Program-made: the position numbers and the translations under genes
The notes under the pieces: generated by a model
Told to the model about the DNA's origin: nothing
Seen by the model: only the letters and a program-made list of their open reading frames with translations
Database searches by the model: none
Shown here: in pieces, positions 8,844 to 16,883 of the stretch
How positions within the stretch are numbered: position 1 is the first letter of the stretch
How the letters are laid out: the number at the start of each line of letters is the position of its first letter
DNA from: a virus
IMG/VR virus record: IMGVR_UViG_3300033145_001596
Location: 1-44,722 of that record
Direction: 5' to 3' (one strand)
Length of the DNA stretch: 44,722 nt

Positions 8844-9950
8844 ATGAGTATGAGAAACCTTGTGAACTATCACAAGCAGAGGCGCCAGAACCTTCGGGAA
8901 GTTTGGTTTACAGGCGATGTCGCTCTCAAAAAGGGTATGGGTCTGTGTTGCGACATGGATTACGTGACAACCGAGACGGGTTGGAAGGCGACCGACAAGC
9001 TCGGCGCCCGGGGCAACTACGTACAGGTACCTGTAGCAGCCAACAGCCTGGCTTTTGCCGGCGTAACAACCCAGTCGTATGCCGCCAAGGAAGGCGGGCA
9101 GTTCGTTACGATTGCAGAGCCCGGCAGCGTGTGCGAGATTCTGGCCGGTGGCGTCGCTACGACCCTCAACAGCACCCTGCTGACTTGTTCGGCACAGTCG
9201 ATTGATGCCGGTCGTTTCACGCTTGGCGGTTTTGCAGGTCGCGGGTCGGCCCTGGCATTGCAGACAGTGGCGCTGACGGCGCTGACGGCGAATGCGTTTG
9301 CTTCGTGGACCGGAACTGCAACAGCGGCTACGACTACGATCACGGCAACCGGCATCGGAACCGCGTGCGGCTACGGCGCTGACCCGGCTGTTGACGCAAC
9401 CGACTTCACTGTGTATGTGGCGGGCGGCGGAGACGATGATGAGGTCAGTGCGCCGAGTGCGCAGCAGGTCTTGACGGCGCCAACGGCAGACACGATCACC
9501 GTAGGAACCTCCGTTGGAACCACGACCTTCAATGCCGTTTACGTTGTCAGGGGCAACGGGCCGCTTATTCTGGCCGAACTCCTGGATGGCCCCGAATCCG
9601 GCTTGATCGAGTATGTATCTCCGAGCGACAATGTTGCCGCACAGCACGCGCTGCCTGGCGGTGTAACATTCATCTGTGGCGGGTACACGCTGACAACGGG
9701 CGACTCAACCTCCACTCTGGCGGACGGCGTTATTGACGGCCAGAGGAAGGGCTTCGCTAATATCGGGACGCTTACCACCCACGGATACATTGTGACGGTT
9801 ACAAGTGGATTGACGCTGGCGGGTGGGGCATTGGCTAACATCACCCAACTTGCAGCCGGCATCCATCACACGCTTGAGTGGCACGGCAACTTTGGCAACG
9901 GTTCGACCGGTGCGTGGCGAGCTTTAGAAGGCACAGGCACCGAGGCTTAA
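8844..9950 (+). CDS. Probable capsid decoration/structural protein
   Basis: A 368-residue Ala/Thr/Gly-rich, beta-rich protein immediately after the capsid gene, with ribosome binding site TTAGGAG. The start is basic (RNLVNYHKQRRQNLREVWF), followed by VALKKGMGLCCDMDYV, then long Thr/Ala-rich segments of beta structure. This resembles DUF2190-like or other head decoration proteins that attach to the capsid surface. A virion role is likely; the exact one is inferred from position. Confidence 0.6.
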   Translation: MSMRNLVNYHKQRRQNLREVWFTGDVALKKGMGLCCDMDYVTTETGWKATDKLGARGNYVQVPVAANSLAFAGVTTQSYAAKEGGQFVTIAEPGSVCEILAGGVATTLNSTLLTCSAQSIDAGRFTLGGFAGRGSALALQTVALTALTANAFASWTGTATAATTTITATGIGTACGYGADPAVDATDFTVYVAGGGDDDEVSAPSAQQVLTAPTADTITVGTSVGTTTFNAVYVVRGNGPLILAELLDGPESGLIEYVSPSDNVAAQHALPGGVTFICGGYTLTTGDSTSTLADGVIDGQRKGFANIGTLTTHGYIVTVTSGLTLAGGALANITQLAAGIHHTLEWHGNFGNGSTGAWRALEGTGTEA

Positions 9951-9982
9951 ATAAGACTTCTGTTTCTGCATTGGGTTTAGTT

Positions 9983-10015
9983 GAGGATGTCCCGGTTTGT
10001 AGCCGGGGCGTCCTT
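9983..10015 (+). promoter_or_regulatory. Stable intergenic hairpin
   Basis: GGATGTCCCGG (9985-9995) pairs with CCGGGGCGTCC (10003-10013) with two G-U pairs and a 7-base loop; flanking bases extend the stem. No T run follows, so it is more likely an mRNA-stabilising or partial-termination hairpin ahead of the duplicated small genes than a full terminator. Confidence 0.45.
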
Positions 10016-10040
10016 GGCTTGCTTGCAGGGACTTTAACTG

Positions 10041-10500
10041 AAAGGAAATGATATGAGCGGTCAATTGCCTCAAGGAATTATCGCACAAACGCCGAGCGAC
10101 GGCATCCTTCATGCGTTCGGTATCACGGTGCCAGCCGACGAGACAGGCGGCTATGCTATCGGGTGCCTGTTTGCGCATACCGACGGCGGCGACGGCTCGG
10201 CCCTGTACGTCAACGAGGGCACGCTGGATTCGTGCGATTTCAATTTGGTTACTGTAGCGGCGGCATAAAGTTCGAGACCTCCGGAGAAGGACAAAAAGGA
10301 AATGATATGAGCGGTCAATTACCACAGGGAATTATCGCACAGACCCCGAACGACGGCATCCTTGCCGCGTTTGGCATCACGGTGCCAGCCGACGGGACAG
10401 GCGGCTATTCGCCGGGTGCGATCTTCTTGCATACCGACGGCGGCGCCGGGACCGCGTTCTATGTGAACGCCGGCACCCTGGCGTCCTGCAATTTTGACCC
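10041..10500 (+). repeat. Tandem gene duplication
   Basis: The ribosome binding site, start and first ~65 codons of the gene at 10053 are repeated at 10307 with strong nucleotide identity (the leader AAAGGAAATGATATGAGCGG occurs at both). The copies have diverged at scattered codons, and the second copy is followed by an extra C-terminal domain. Confidence 0.8.
10053..10268 (+). CDS. Small virion-like protein, first copy
   Basis: A 71-residue protein (MSGQLPQGIIAQTPSDGILH start; later HTDGGDGSALYVNEGTLDSC). It is a stand-alone version of the N-terminal domain of the next gene. The repeated DGI-AFGITVPAD and TDGG-G-YVN-GT pattern looks like a compact beta module found in phage head or fibre proteins. 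A decoration or capping role is plausible; no function is known to me. Confidence 0.65.
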   Translation: MSGQLPQGIIAQTPSDGILHAFGITVPADETGGYAIGCLFAHTDGGDGSALYVNEGTLDSCDFNLVTVAAA

Positions 10501-11005
10501 GATAGACGAAGGTGTCGTACTCGGGGCCAACGTGAGCATTGCCGATGCTTACGCCAACTATACGGGCACGACCCTGGAAGCGGCGCTTCAGGAACTCGGT
10601 GGAGTGTCGTATGCCAATCGCTTCGTCATAACGGAAGTGCTTGCAGGGACCAGCGCTGCATCGGCAGCCGGCTACGGCAAGATATTCGTTGCCCCGAAGG
10701 CTTGCACGGTCAAGAAGATCAGTGAAGTGCATACGACAGCCAGCACCGATGGAAGTGCTGTAACGCTTCACGTCGAGAGATTGCAGGGCACAGAGACCTC
10801 GGGCAACGGGGACAACCTGCACACGACAGGCATCGACCTCAAGGGTACCGCCGAAACGCCACAGTCGCCGACGCTGCTGACATCCGGCGTATGCGCCCTT
10901 GCGGCGGGCGACAGGCTCAACCTGGTCGATACCGGGACGCTTACGAGCCTGGCTGGACTTTGCGTGACAGTCGAACTCGAATGGGATGTCGCAGACAACT
11001 CGTAA
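10307..11005 (+). CDS. Two-domain virion-like protein, second copy plus C-terminal domain
   Basis: A 232-residue protein. Residues 1-67 duplicate the preceding small protein (AFGITVPADGTGGYSPGAIF). A linker (residues ~68-105) contains YANYTGTTLEAALQELG, a motif common before the shaft of phage fibre proteins. The C-terminal ~120 residues (YGKIFVAPKACTVKKISEVH, later VTVELEWDV) form a beta-sandwich-like domain. The ATG at 10307 is used because it carries the duplicated ribosome binding site; the open frame extends upstream only by overlapping the first copy. It is likely a head fibre or decoration protein. Confidence 0.65.
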   Translation: MSGQLPQGIIAQTPNDGILAAFGITVPADGTGGYSPGAIFLHTDGGAGTAFYVNAGTLASCNFDPIDEGVVLGANVSIADAYANYTGTTLEAALQELGGVSYANRFVITEVLAGTSAASAAGYGKIFVAPKACTVKKISEVHTTASTDGSAVTLHVERLQGTETSGNGDNLHTTGIDLKGTAETPQSPTLLTSGVCALAAGDRLNLVDTGTLTSLAGLCVTVELEWDVADNS

Positions 11006-11048
11006 CGGTTCGTTTAACTAAACCCATGTTTCATTAGCGGAGATCATT

Positions 11049-11564
11049 ATGGAAATCAGTCAAAGCAACCAGGACCGTCTCAAGCAGATGTTCAACCTGC
11101 AAGAGATCCCCGAGTTTCTCGAAAGGGCCTTCTTCCAGTACAAGAAGCCCCTGGACAGAATCGGGACGCCTCTCAGTGAGGAAGGTCTGGTGACTATCGG
11201 GCTCATCGCCGGCTACGATCTGGAGCTTCAGTGCTTCCCGGGCCGGGAAGTCGAGGAAGTCGAGGACGAGGACGAAGAAGCAGGCGGTGCTGCCCTCGGC
11301 GTGGCGGATCCTGAACCGGATCCGGATCCGGATCCGGAGCCTGAACCTGAACCTGAACCGGAGCCTGAAACACAGAGCAACGAGACGGGGCCGACATCGG
11401 AGCCGAAGAAGTGCCAGGTGTGGGACAACAGCAAAGGCGAGACGCTAAACGGTATTCTTGTGTCCGAAGGCGAAGGCGACAACGGCACGTTCAGTATGGT
11501 GCTTATCGACGGTGAGACTGTATCGCGACAGGTCCTTTCGACTGACGTGAAGATTCTGGACTGA
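11049..11564 (+). CDS. Hypothetical protein with (E/D)P repeat linker
   Basis: A 171-residue protein with a helical N-terminal domain (residues 1-65), an acidic linker of EVEEVEDEDEEAGG and then DPEP/EPEP dipeptides (about residues 86-110), and a small beta-rich C-terminal domain ending STDVKILD. The linker is coded by short tandem repeats (GGATCC and CCTGAA units, 11310-11367). Such rigid Pro-Glu linkers separate domains on particle surfaces. No family is recognised; a virion role is inferred from position. Confidence 0.6.
   Translation: MEISQSNQDRLKQMFNLQEIPEFLERAFFQYKKPLDRIGTPLSEEGLVTIGLIAGYDLELQCFPGREVEEVEDEDEEAGGAALGVADPEPDPDPDPEPEPEPEPEPETQSNETGPTSEPKKCQVWDNSKGETLNGILVSEGEGDNGTFSMVLIDGETVSRQVLSTDVKILD
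11310..11367 (+). repeat. Short in-frame tandem repeats
   Basis: CCGGAT and CCTGAA hexamers repeated in frame encode the alternating acidic-proline linker. Copy number could change by slippage without shifting the frame. Confidence 0.7.
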
Positions 11565-11582
11565 CGAAAACGACGGTGAGGG

Positions 11583-11603
11583 GTGGGGACAAAACGTCCC
11601 CAC
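11583..11603 (+). terminator. Intergenic hairpin
   Basis: A perfect 8-bp stem GTGGGGAC (11583-11590) and GTCCCCAC (11596-11603) with loop AAAAC. Only a short, weak T stretch (TCTT) follows, so termination is probably partial or the hairpin protects mRNA. Confidence 0.4.
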
Positions 11604-11630
11604 TCTTAACCTGAACAAAGGGAGCCGAAC

Positions 11631-12599
11631 ATGACTACTCTGTATGCCGGTTATGTTGAACTGAGACTGGCCGTAGCGCACTTCCTGGGCTATGGCCTGA
11701 CCGCAGAGTCATGGTCAGCCGATGCGATCACCGAGATCGGCATGGTTATGAACAGCGGTCTTCGGCAGTTCTACCTTCCCCCGAAGATCGAGGGACAAAA
11801 AGAGCCGCATCAGTGGAGCTTCCTCAAGCCAATAGCAACGCAGGCGACGGTCGGTACCTACAGCACAGGGACGGTCGAGGTCTCATCCGGCACCTGCACA
11901 CTTTCAGACGGGACATGGCCTTCCTGGGCGGCAACGCACGGTACGCTTACCATAGACTCGACAGAATACTCAATCACAACGAGAGACAGTGATTCAGAGC
12001 TTACTGTCGTTGGCGATGACGTGGATGCCGGCGAAAGCTACACCTTGCAGCACAGCGGCAACTATACCCTGCCGGCAGACTTTGCAGGGATTGAGGGGCC
12101 TTTGACCTATGACTCGCCGGAGAACAAGGCTGACATCCAGATCGTCGGGGAGGGGCAGATCAGGAGTCTCAGGCGAGGCACCACAACGAGAAGCCATCCG
12201 CGATACGCTGCGATCAGACCGATAGAAAGCGACGGCGCCGCCAGGCAGACCTTCGAGATCATGTTCTTTCCCATCCCGAACGATGCCTACACGCTGAGCT
12301 ACCGCAAGATCGTGCAACTTAACGCGCTAACAGCAGAAGCCCCTTACCCCCTGGGCGGCGACTATCACGGTGAGACCATTATCGAAAGCTGCCTGGCTGT
12401 AGCGGAACTGCGAAGCGACGACACGATGGGTAATCATCAGAAGAAGTTCATCGAACGGCTTACCGCCAGTATCGAATACGACAAGCAGGCACAGAAGCAG
12501 GAATACTTCGGCTACTGCGGGGACAACTCCGGTAGCCGTGAAAACGTGGTGCAGAGGCATCAGGGCGCGGTTATAGCGACGTACAAAGGGAACTATTAG
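11631..12599 (+). CDS. Probable head-tail adaptor protein
   Basis: A 322-residue protein. The N-terminus is helical (GYVELRLAVAHFLGYGLTAE, then DAITEIGMVMNSGLRQFYLP), a beta insertion follows (~residues 65-140), and the C-terminus is helical with DYHGETIIESCLAVAELRSD and MGNHQKKFIERL. This plan, helices around an inserted beta region after the coat gene, matches tail-tubular-A or gp4-like adaptors that sit under the portal in short-tailed phages. The ribosome binding site is AAAGGGAG. The name is inferred from layout and order. Confidence 0.6.
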   Translation: MTTLYAGYVELRLAVAHFLGYGLTAESWSADAITEIGMVMNSGLRQFYLPPKIEGQKEPHQWSFLKPIATQATVGTYSTGTVEVSSGTCTLSDGTWPSWAATHGTLTIDSTEYSITTRDSDSELTVVGDDVDAGESYTLQHSGNYTLPADFAGIEGPLTYDSPENKADIQIVGEGQIRSLRRGTTTRSHPRYAAIRPIESDGAARQTFEIMFFPIPNDAYTLSYRKIVQLNALTAEAPYPLGGDYHGETIIESCLAVAELRSDDTMGNHQKKFIERLTASIEYDKQAQKQEYFGYCGDNSGSRENVVQRHQGAVIATYKGNY

Positions 12600-12611
12600 A
12601 AAGGTAGAGCA

Positions 12612-14072
12612 ATGACAAGTAAAAAGTTTATATTATTATTACAGACGAAAAAATTCATCTTTGGGTCCATTTTATTTTGGTGTCTGTTATTTTCTGTTAA
12701 CTGTCAAGCTCAACGAGGCAGATATAGTCCCCCGTCTGAGGCAGAAATTGCTGATAGGGCTGGCTATACTCGATACACGGTAAGCACTGACGGTATTACT
12801 CGTATCCATGATCTCATAAATGACCAAACCAGAAACAGGATTATTGGGATAACGAGAAGTGATACAGCCCTAAATTATGTATTCACAATGGATAGGGATG
12901 GTGTAATCACAAAACAACAAACAGCAGCAGGAACTGGCGACGGTAGAGGGATGGAGATAACTTGGGGTGAAGGTTCTGTATGGGGAGCCATGTATGAAAC
13001 AACTAACCAGTTGATTAAAGTGAATCCTGAGACTTTAGCTATTACTGAATATCAGATCACAGCAAGCAGTCTTCCGTCAGCGTGCTTAGCTTACAATAAT
13101 AATGGTTACATTTTCATAGGCGGATTTATAACGGCTGAGAATAGTCCTATCTACCGTTTCAATATAAGCACTGAAACATTTGATACATATACAGCAACAG
13201 ACATCCGAAATTTATACTGGGCTTTATTTGACGGGACTGACTGTTGGTTCGCAGGAGAGGATCCCGATACTTCTCAAGCAGAAATTGTCCGAATTGAAGA
13301 GGATGGGACTATAACGAATTACGAGTTAGGAGTAACTGGAGGGCACGGAGCCGAGATAGAATATGATGGAAGGTATATCTGGTATGGGGGTAATGATATT
13401 GACGAATTATATCGGTTTGACACTTATGACTCATCAGTCGATACAATCCATACTATGTTCGCTCCTCGAGTTATTGGTTTTGATAGCAAAAAATTATGGA
13501 TGGCAAATGAGACGCTATATGCTGCAATAGATGTAGAGTCAATGGCAATAGAAAGAGCAGGCGATATTGCAGGGATAGCTTATGTTCATGGTCTAACATT
13601 TGATAAAGAAAATGTATACGTTGGGACATGGGCTGATACGTGCTATATATGGAAACTCCCAAAAAGGACATTCCAAAGCAACCCGTTCAGTATGATTGTA
13701 GCTGGAGGGTCTACAGCAATAGCTTATGGCGATTTACCAAAATATGCAGACACAACTGAGTGGATAGACACCGAAGCTACAGCCCAAATTCCCATGCCAG
13801 GAAGATTTGTGATGTATAGAATATCAGTTAATATAACTGCTAATACTCTTAATGGAACCTTAGGTCTTGGTGTTTATGCAGATTCTGATCTTGTTGAGTA
13901 CTTTACCATCGCTGCAACGAATACAGGGGTTATTGTTAGGGACGAGCCCGAAGACGGAACTCCCATTATAGCAAAAGGTGATTTATTAAGCATAAAAGCA
14001 TTTAACGGAACAGCTACTTCAGGAAGCGTAACATTGGGAAAAGTAACTGTTATGGGCACCCTTCTCTATTAG
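12612..14072 (+). CDS. Secreted beta-propeller protein, AT-rich, probably acquired
   Basis: A 486-residue protein starting with a clear signal peptide (SKKFILLLQTKKFIFGSILF, then a hydrophobic stretch to CQAQRG). Residues ~50-350 contain repeated motifs ending in W/Y-G and Y/F-R (SVWGAMYETTNQLIKVNPET; RYIWYGGNDIDELYRFDTYD), suggesting a six- or seven-bladed propeller like NHL or Vgb-type proteins. The last ~115 residues look like a jelly-roll (LGLGVYADSDLVEYFTIAAT). The gene is visibly richer in A+T and uses different codons from all neighbours, indicating recent transfer. A signal peptide is not expected in a virion protein, so it may be a lysogenic-conversion cargo or a receptor-binding protein in mid-exchange. 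Confidence 0.75.
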   Translation: MTSKKFILLLQTKKFIFGSILFWCLLFSVNCQAQRGRYSPPSEAEIADRAGYTRYTVSTDGITRIHDLINDQTRNRIIGITRSDTALNYVFTMDRDGVITKQQTAAGTGDGRGMEITWGEGSVWGAMYETTNQLIKVNPETLAITEYQITASSLPSACLAYNNNGYIFIGGFITAENSPIYRFNISTETFDTYTATDIRNLYWALFDGTDCWFAGEDPDTSQAEIVRIEEDGTITNYELGVTGGHGAEIEYDGRYIWYGGNDIDELYRFDTYDSSVDTIHTMFAPRVIGFDSKKLWMANETLYAAIDVESMAIERAGDIAGIAYVHGLTFDKENVYVGTWADTCYIWKLPKRTFQSNPFSMIVAGGSTAIAYGDLPKYADTTEWIDTEATAQIPMPGRFVMYRISVNITANTLNGTLGLGVYADSDLVEYFTIAATNTGVIVRDEPEDGTPIIAKGDLLSIKAFNGTATSGSVTLGKVTVMGTLLY

Positions 14073-14152
14073 TTTAAGTATTTGTGGTCGTGAACAGGGG
14101 ATGCAGCGGCATCCACAGACGTTTCAAGTAACGTACAAAGGAGATATTTAGC

Positions 14153-14713
14153 ATGAAACGATTTATTATGTTATGTGTAACGATGTTGGCAGCCGCCGTT
14201 TGTGTCACTTTTATGGGCTCATCGAGCGGTACCGGTGACAGGTGGAAGGTCGTGCGGGCATTGTCGGCTACTGACGATACCGGGCCGACGGCGACAACCA
14301 GCATGTACGTTGTGGGCGAGTGGGTGGAGGTCAACAGCACCTATACATCGCTCGGAGGGGTCATCGTACAGTTCGTCGGAACAGGCAACGAGAATACCAC
14401 AGGCACCTACTGCGTCGAGTTCAGCAAGGGGCTGGGCAGTCCTGCCGAGTATTGCTGTCACGGCACTTTTACGTTAGGGGCTACGATCAGAGGCAGCACG
14501 CGCTATGCCGACGTGATTACTCTCAATAATCACGAGTGGTATAAGGAACCCTGGGTCAAAACCGGCTATCTCTACAACATGGGCACAGGGGCGGTGGCAG
14601 GTGCGGGCGTCGGGGGTCTTATCGTTGACAGTTGCGAATACAACTACATACGGGTCAATATGGCAAAGGGCACCTGTACGACTGTCGGTGCCTATCTGCA
14701 TAACTTCAATTAG
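14153..14713 (+). CDS. Second signal-peptide protein, unknown
   Basis: A 186-residue protein with a textbook signal peptide (KRFIMLCVTMLAAAVCVTF) followed by a Ser/Gly cleavage region. The mature part is beta-rich with Cys residues that could form disulfides (YCVEFSKGLGSPAEYCCHG; VDSCEYNYIRVNMAKGTC). GC content returns to the phage level here. It has a good AAAGGAGAT ribosome binding site. Its place within the tail genes, next to another exported protein, suggests a shared role in the periplasm or at the cell surface. I do not recognise the family. Confidence 0.65.
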   Translation: MKRFIMLCVTMLAAAVCVTFMGSSSGTGDRWKVVRALSATDDTGPTATTSMYVVGEWVEVNSTYTSLGGVIVQFVGTGNENTTGTYCVEFSKGLGSPAEYCCHGTFTLGATIRGSTRYADVITLNNHEWYKEPWVKTGYLYNMGTGAVAGAGVGGLIVDSCEYNYIRVNMAKGTCTTVGAYLHNFN

Positions 14714-14719
14714 GCTGCT

Positions 14720-14974
14720 ATGACAAGACGACTCAAAACCTATTTCCCCATGAAGGGCAAGAACACTAACTTCGTGACGAGTACGCAGCCGAACCTGACC
14801 AGCCCGGACATGAACAATGTTTTTCCGGTCGATGTGCTGGGCGCTCAAAGCGATGTTCTCGGTGGACGCGCTCGAGGCGGTCAGAGGCCGGGTATGAACA
14901 GACAGTTTCTTGCCGACATTGGCAACGGCAAGCCGGTTGTTTGTATGGGTCATGTAACGACAGTGGAGCTATGA
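14720..14974 (+). CDS. Short conserved tail-associated protein
   Basis: An 84-residue protein with the pattern SPDMNNVFPVDVLG and RARGGQRPGMNRQF. That type of sequence commonly forms the N-terminus of tail nozzle/tubular-B-like proteins in short-tailed phages. Here it is a separate gene ending two bases before the nozzle-like gene starts. So it may be the split-off N-terminus of that protein or a separate small adaptor. The start is seven bases after the previous stop. Confidence 0.6.
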   Translation: MTRRLKTYFPMKGKNTNFVTSTQPNLTSPDMNNVFPVDVLGAQSDVLGGRARGGQRPGMNRQFLADIGNGKPVVCMGHVTTVEL

Positions 14975-14975
14975 T

Positions 14976-16883
14976 ATGGCATTGTTAAATCCAACTCCTG
15001 CTGATGAAGCGGTCGGCCAGTCGCCGGCCACGACCCTTTCATGGACCGACTCGGTATCCAGCGACCATTACAAGGTCTACTTCGGCACTGACTCCACAAA
15101 AGTCACCAACGGTCATTCTGAAGCATATCGCGGCATAGTCTACGAGACTGAGTACGACCCCCGCGTCAGCCTCACTCCCGACACCGATTACTACTGGCGG
15201 ATAGAGGCTTATCTTGACGGCGAGGACATGGTGGAATTGGGTACGGTAGAGTTTAATGTTGTAGCACTTGGCGCAAGTGTCCCCGATGCAAAGAAGTGGA
15301 AACGCCGGCTGTGGTCTCTGGCCGATAACAAATTCTGGTACGAAGACGATTCCACCCCGCCAAACATGGTGTCGTTAGGCAATCTTGAAGTAGACTCCGA
15401 CGGCGGGATAGACACTACCCATGCGATCTCTGCGGTTGCGGCTTACGGCAAGGTGTTTATTGTCAACGGCACCATAAAAAAGGTCGTGGACTTTCGCAGT
15501 ACGAAACTCACGCACGCAGGCTTGACAACTCCACCGGAACCGGGAGAAGAAATCACACAGGCCAACACCGGCGCGTCGATGATCGTGGATTTTGTCAATA
15601 CCGCAAAGACAGAGGTGTACGGCTTCACCACGACCGCCACGCCGTTTAACGACTCTGACACGATCACCACGACGGGCACGGACTTTGTACCGGCGACAGT
15701 AACCGAGCCGACAACCCCGCACTTCTACGACTGGACGCCTTACGCCACTGTCGGCGATACCAGCTACGGCACGATGCCGGCGGCGCCGACAATCGCATGG
15801 CTGTACCGGGGCAGGATAGGATTGGCCGGCACCCCCGACCATCCGCATGTGTGGTTCTATCCGAGACAGGGCAACCCGCACGATTGGGCCTACGGCGGCG
15901 ACGATGAACAGTCGGCCATTGCCGGCAACGACGCCGATGTAGGGCTGATAGGCGATATACTCGTGCAGGCGATACCATACGGCGACGACTATTGCCTTTA
16001 CGCCTGCATCGACGAACTCTGGCTGCAGCGCGGGGATCCGGCAGCGGGCGGCTCGCTTGAGCAGATCGGTTTCAATGTCGGTCTGATAGACCGCAGGGCA
16101 CGGTGCAGGGACAGGGCGGGCAACCTGTATATCATGGACGCCAAGGGGGTCTATAAGATACCGGCAGGCATGGGCCATCCTGAGCCGCTGACAGAAGACA
16201 CAATACCCGATATGGCCGAAGAACTCGGTCTCAACCCGGAAACGCAGGTCATAACGATGGGCTACTCGGCAAGGCGACATGGCATTATGATCTCGGTAAC
16301 GGAGCTTATAAACGGGTCGAATCAGTGCTACTGGCTGAGTCTCAAGACGGGCGGATTCTTCCCTTGCAGCTTCCCGGATGCGTTAGGTATCCACTACCAG
16401 CACTATTACAACTCTGACGAGCCGGAGTTTCGGCGGCTTCTGTTTGGGTGTGCAGACGGGCATATCCGCAGGCTGGACGATGCCGCAAAGGACGATGTTA
16501 CCGACGACGACACGAAGACGGCGATCAGCAGCCACGTGACGATTGGACCTATGCAGATTGCCCCTGACGACATGCAGGGCAAACTGAACCAGTTGACGGT
16601 AGTTACCGCAGGCGGGGCCAGTGGCGGCTCTCAGGCCGACAGCGACGGCGTTACGGCAGAAGTGTATGTTGCCGAGACCGCCGAGGAAATCATTGAGAAG
16701 GTGACGGCGGCAAGCAGCCCGTTTACGTCGTTTACGCTGACGGGACCGGGCAGGGGCAGACCTAACCGATGCAGGGCGCGTGGCGCCTTTGCAGCAGTAC
16801 GGCTCAAGAATACGACCCTGGGACAGACGTGGGCAATGGAGCGGGTGACGGCTGCGGTGCAGAGGGCCGGGAGGTTGCGATGA
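14976..16883 (+). CDS. Tail nozzle/stabilisation-like protein with FN3 domain
   Basis: A 635-residue protein. Residues ~1-90 form a fibronectin-III-like domain (NPTPADEAVGQSPATTLSWT; LTPDTDYYWRIEAYLDG). Residues ~120-520 have propeller-like repeats with WLYRGRIGLAGTPDHPHVWF and DELWLQRGDPA, resembling P22 gp10 or T7 gp12-type nozzle proteins that extend the tail tube. The C-terminus is a small beta domain ending in basic residues. Its stop overlaps the fibre gene start (ATGA). The nozzle call is based on fold-like motifs and gene order. Confidence 0.65.
   Translation: MALLNPTPADEAVGQSPATTLSWTDSVSSDHYKVYFGTDSTKVTNGHSEAYRGIVYETEYDPRVSLTPDTDYYWRIEAYLDGEDMVELGTVEFNVVALGASVPDAKKWKRRLWSLADNKFWYEDDSTPPNMVSLGNLEVDSDGGIDTTHAISAVAAYGKVFIVNGTIKKVVDFRSTKLTHAGLTTPPEPGEEITQANTGASMIVDFVNTAKTEVYGFTTTATPFNDSDTITTTGTDFVPATVTEPTTPHFYDWTPYATVGDTSYGTMPAAPTIAWLYRGRIGLAGTPDHPHVWFYPRQGNPHDWAYGGDDEQSAIAGNDADVGLIGDILVQAIPYGDDYCLYACIDELWLQRGDPAAGGSLEQIGFNVGLIDRRARCRDRAGNLYIMDAKGVYKIPAGMGHPEPLTEDTIPDMAEELGLNPETQVITMGYSARRHGIMISVTELINGSNQCYWLSLKTGGFFPCSFPDALGIHYQHYYNSDEPEFRRLLFGCADGHIRRLDDAAKDDVTDDDTKTAISSHVTIGPMQIAPDDMQGKLNQLTVVTAGGASGGSQADSDGVTAEVYVAETAEEIIEKVTAASSPFTSFTLTGPGRGRPNRCRARGAFAAVRLKNTTLGQTWAMERVTAAVQRAGRLR

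Noticed and set aside
7557-9647. Long minus-strand open frames of 300 and 379 codons
   Set aside because: They lie antisense to the well-supported capsid and structural genes, reflect GC-rich codon bias, and have no start signals or motifs.
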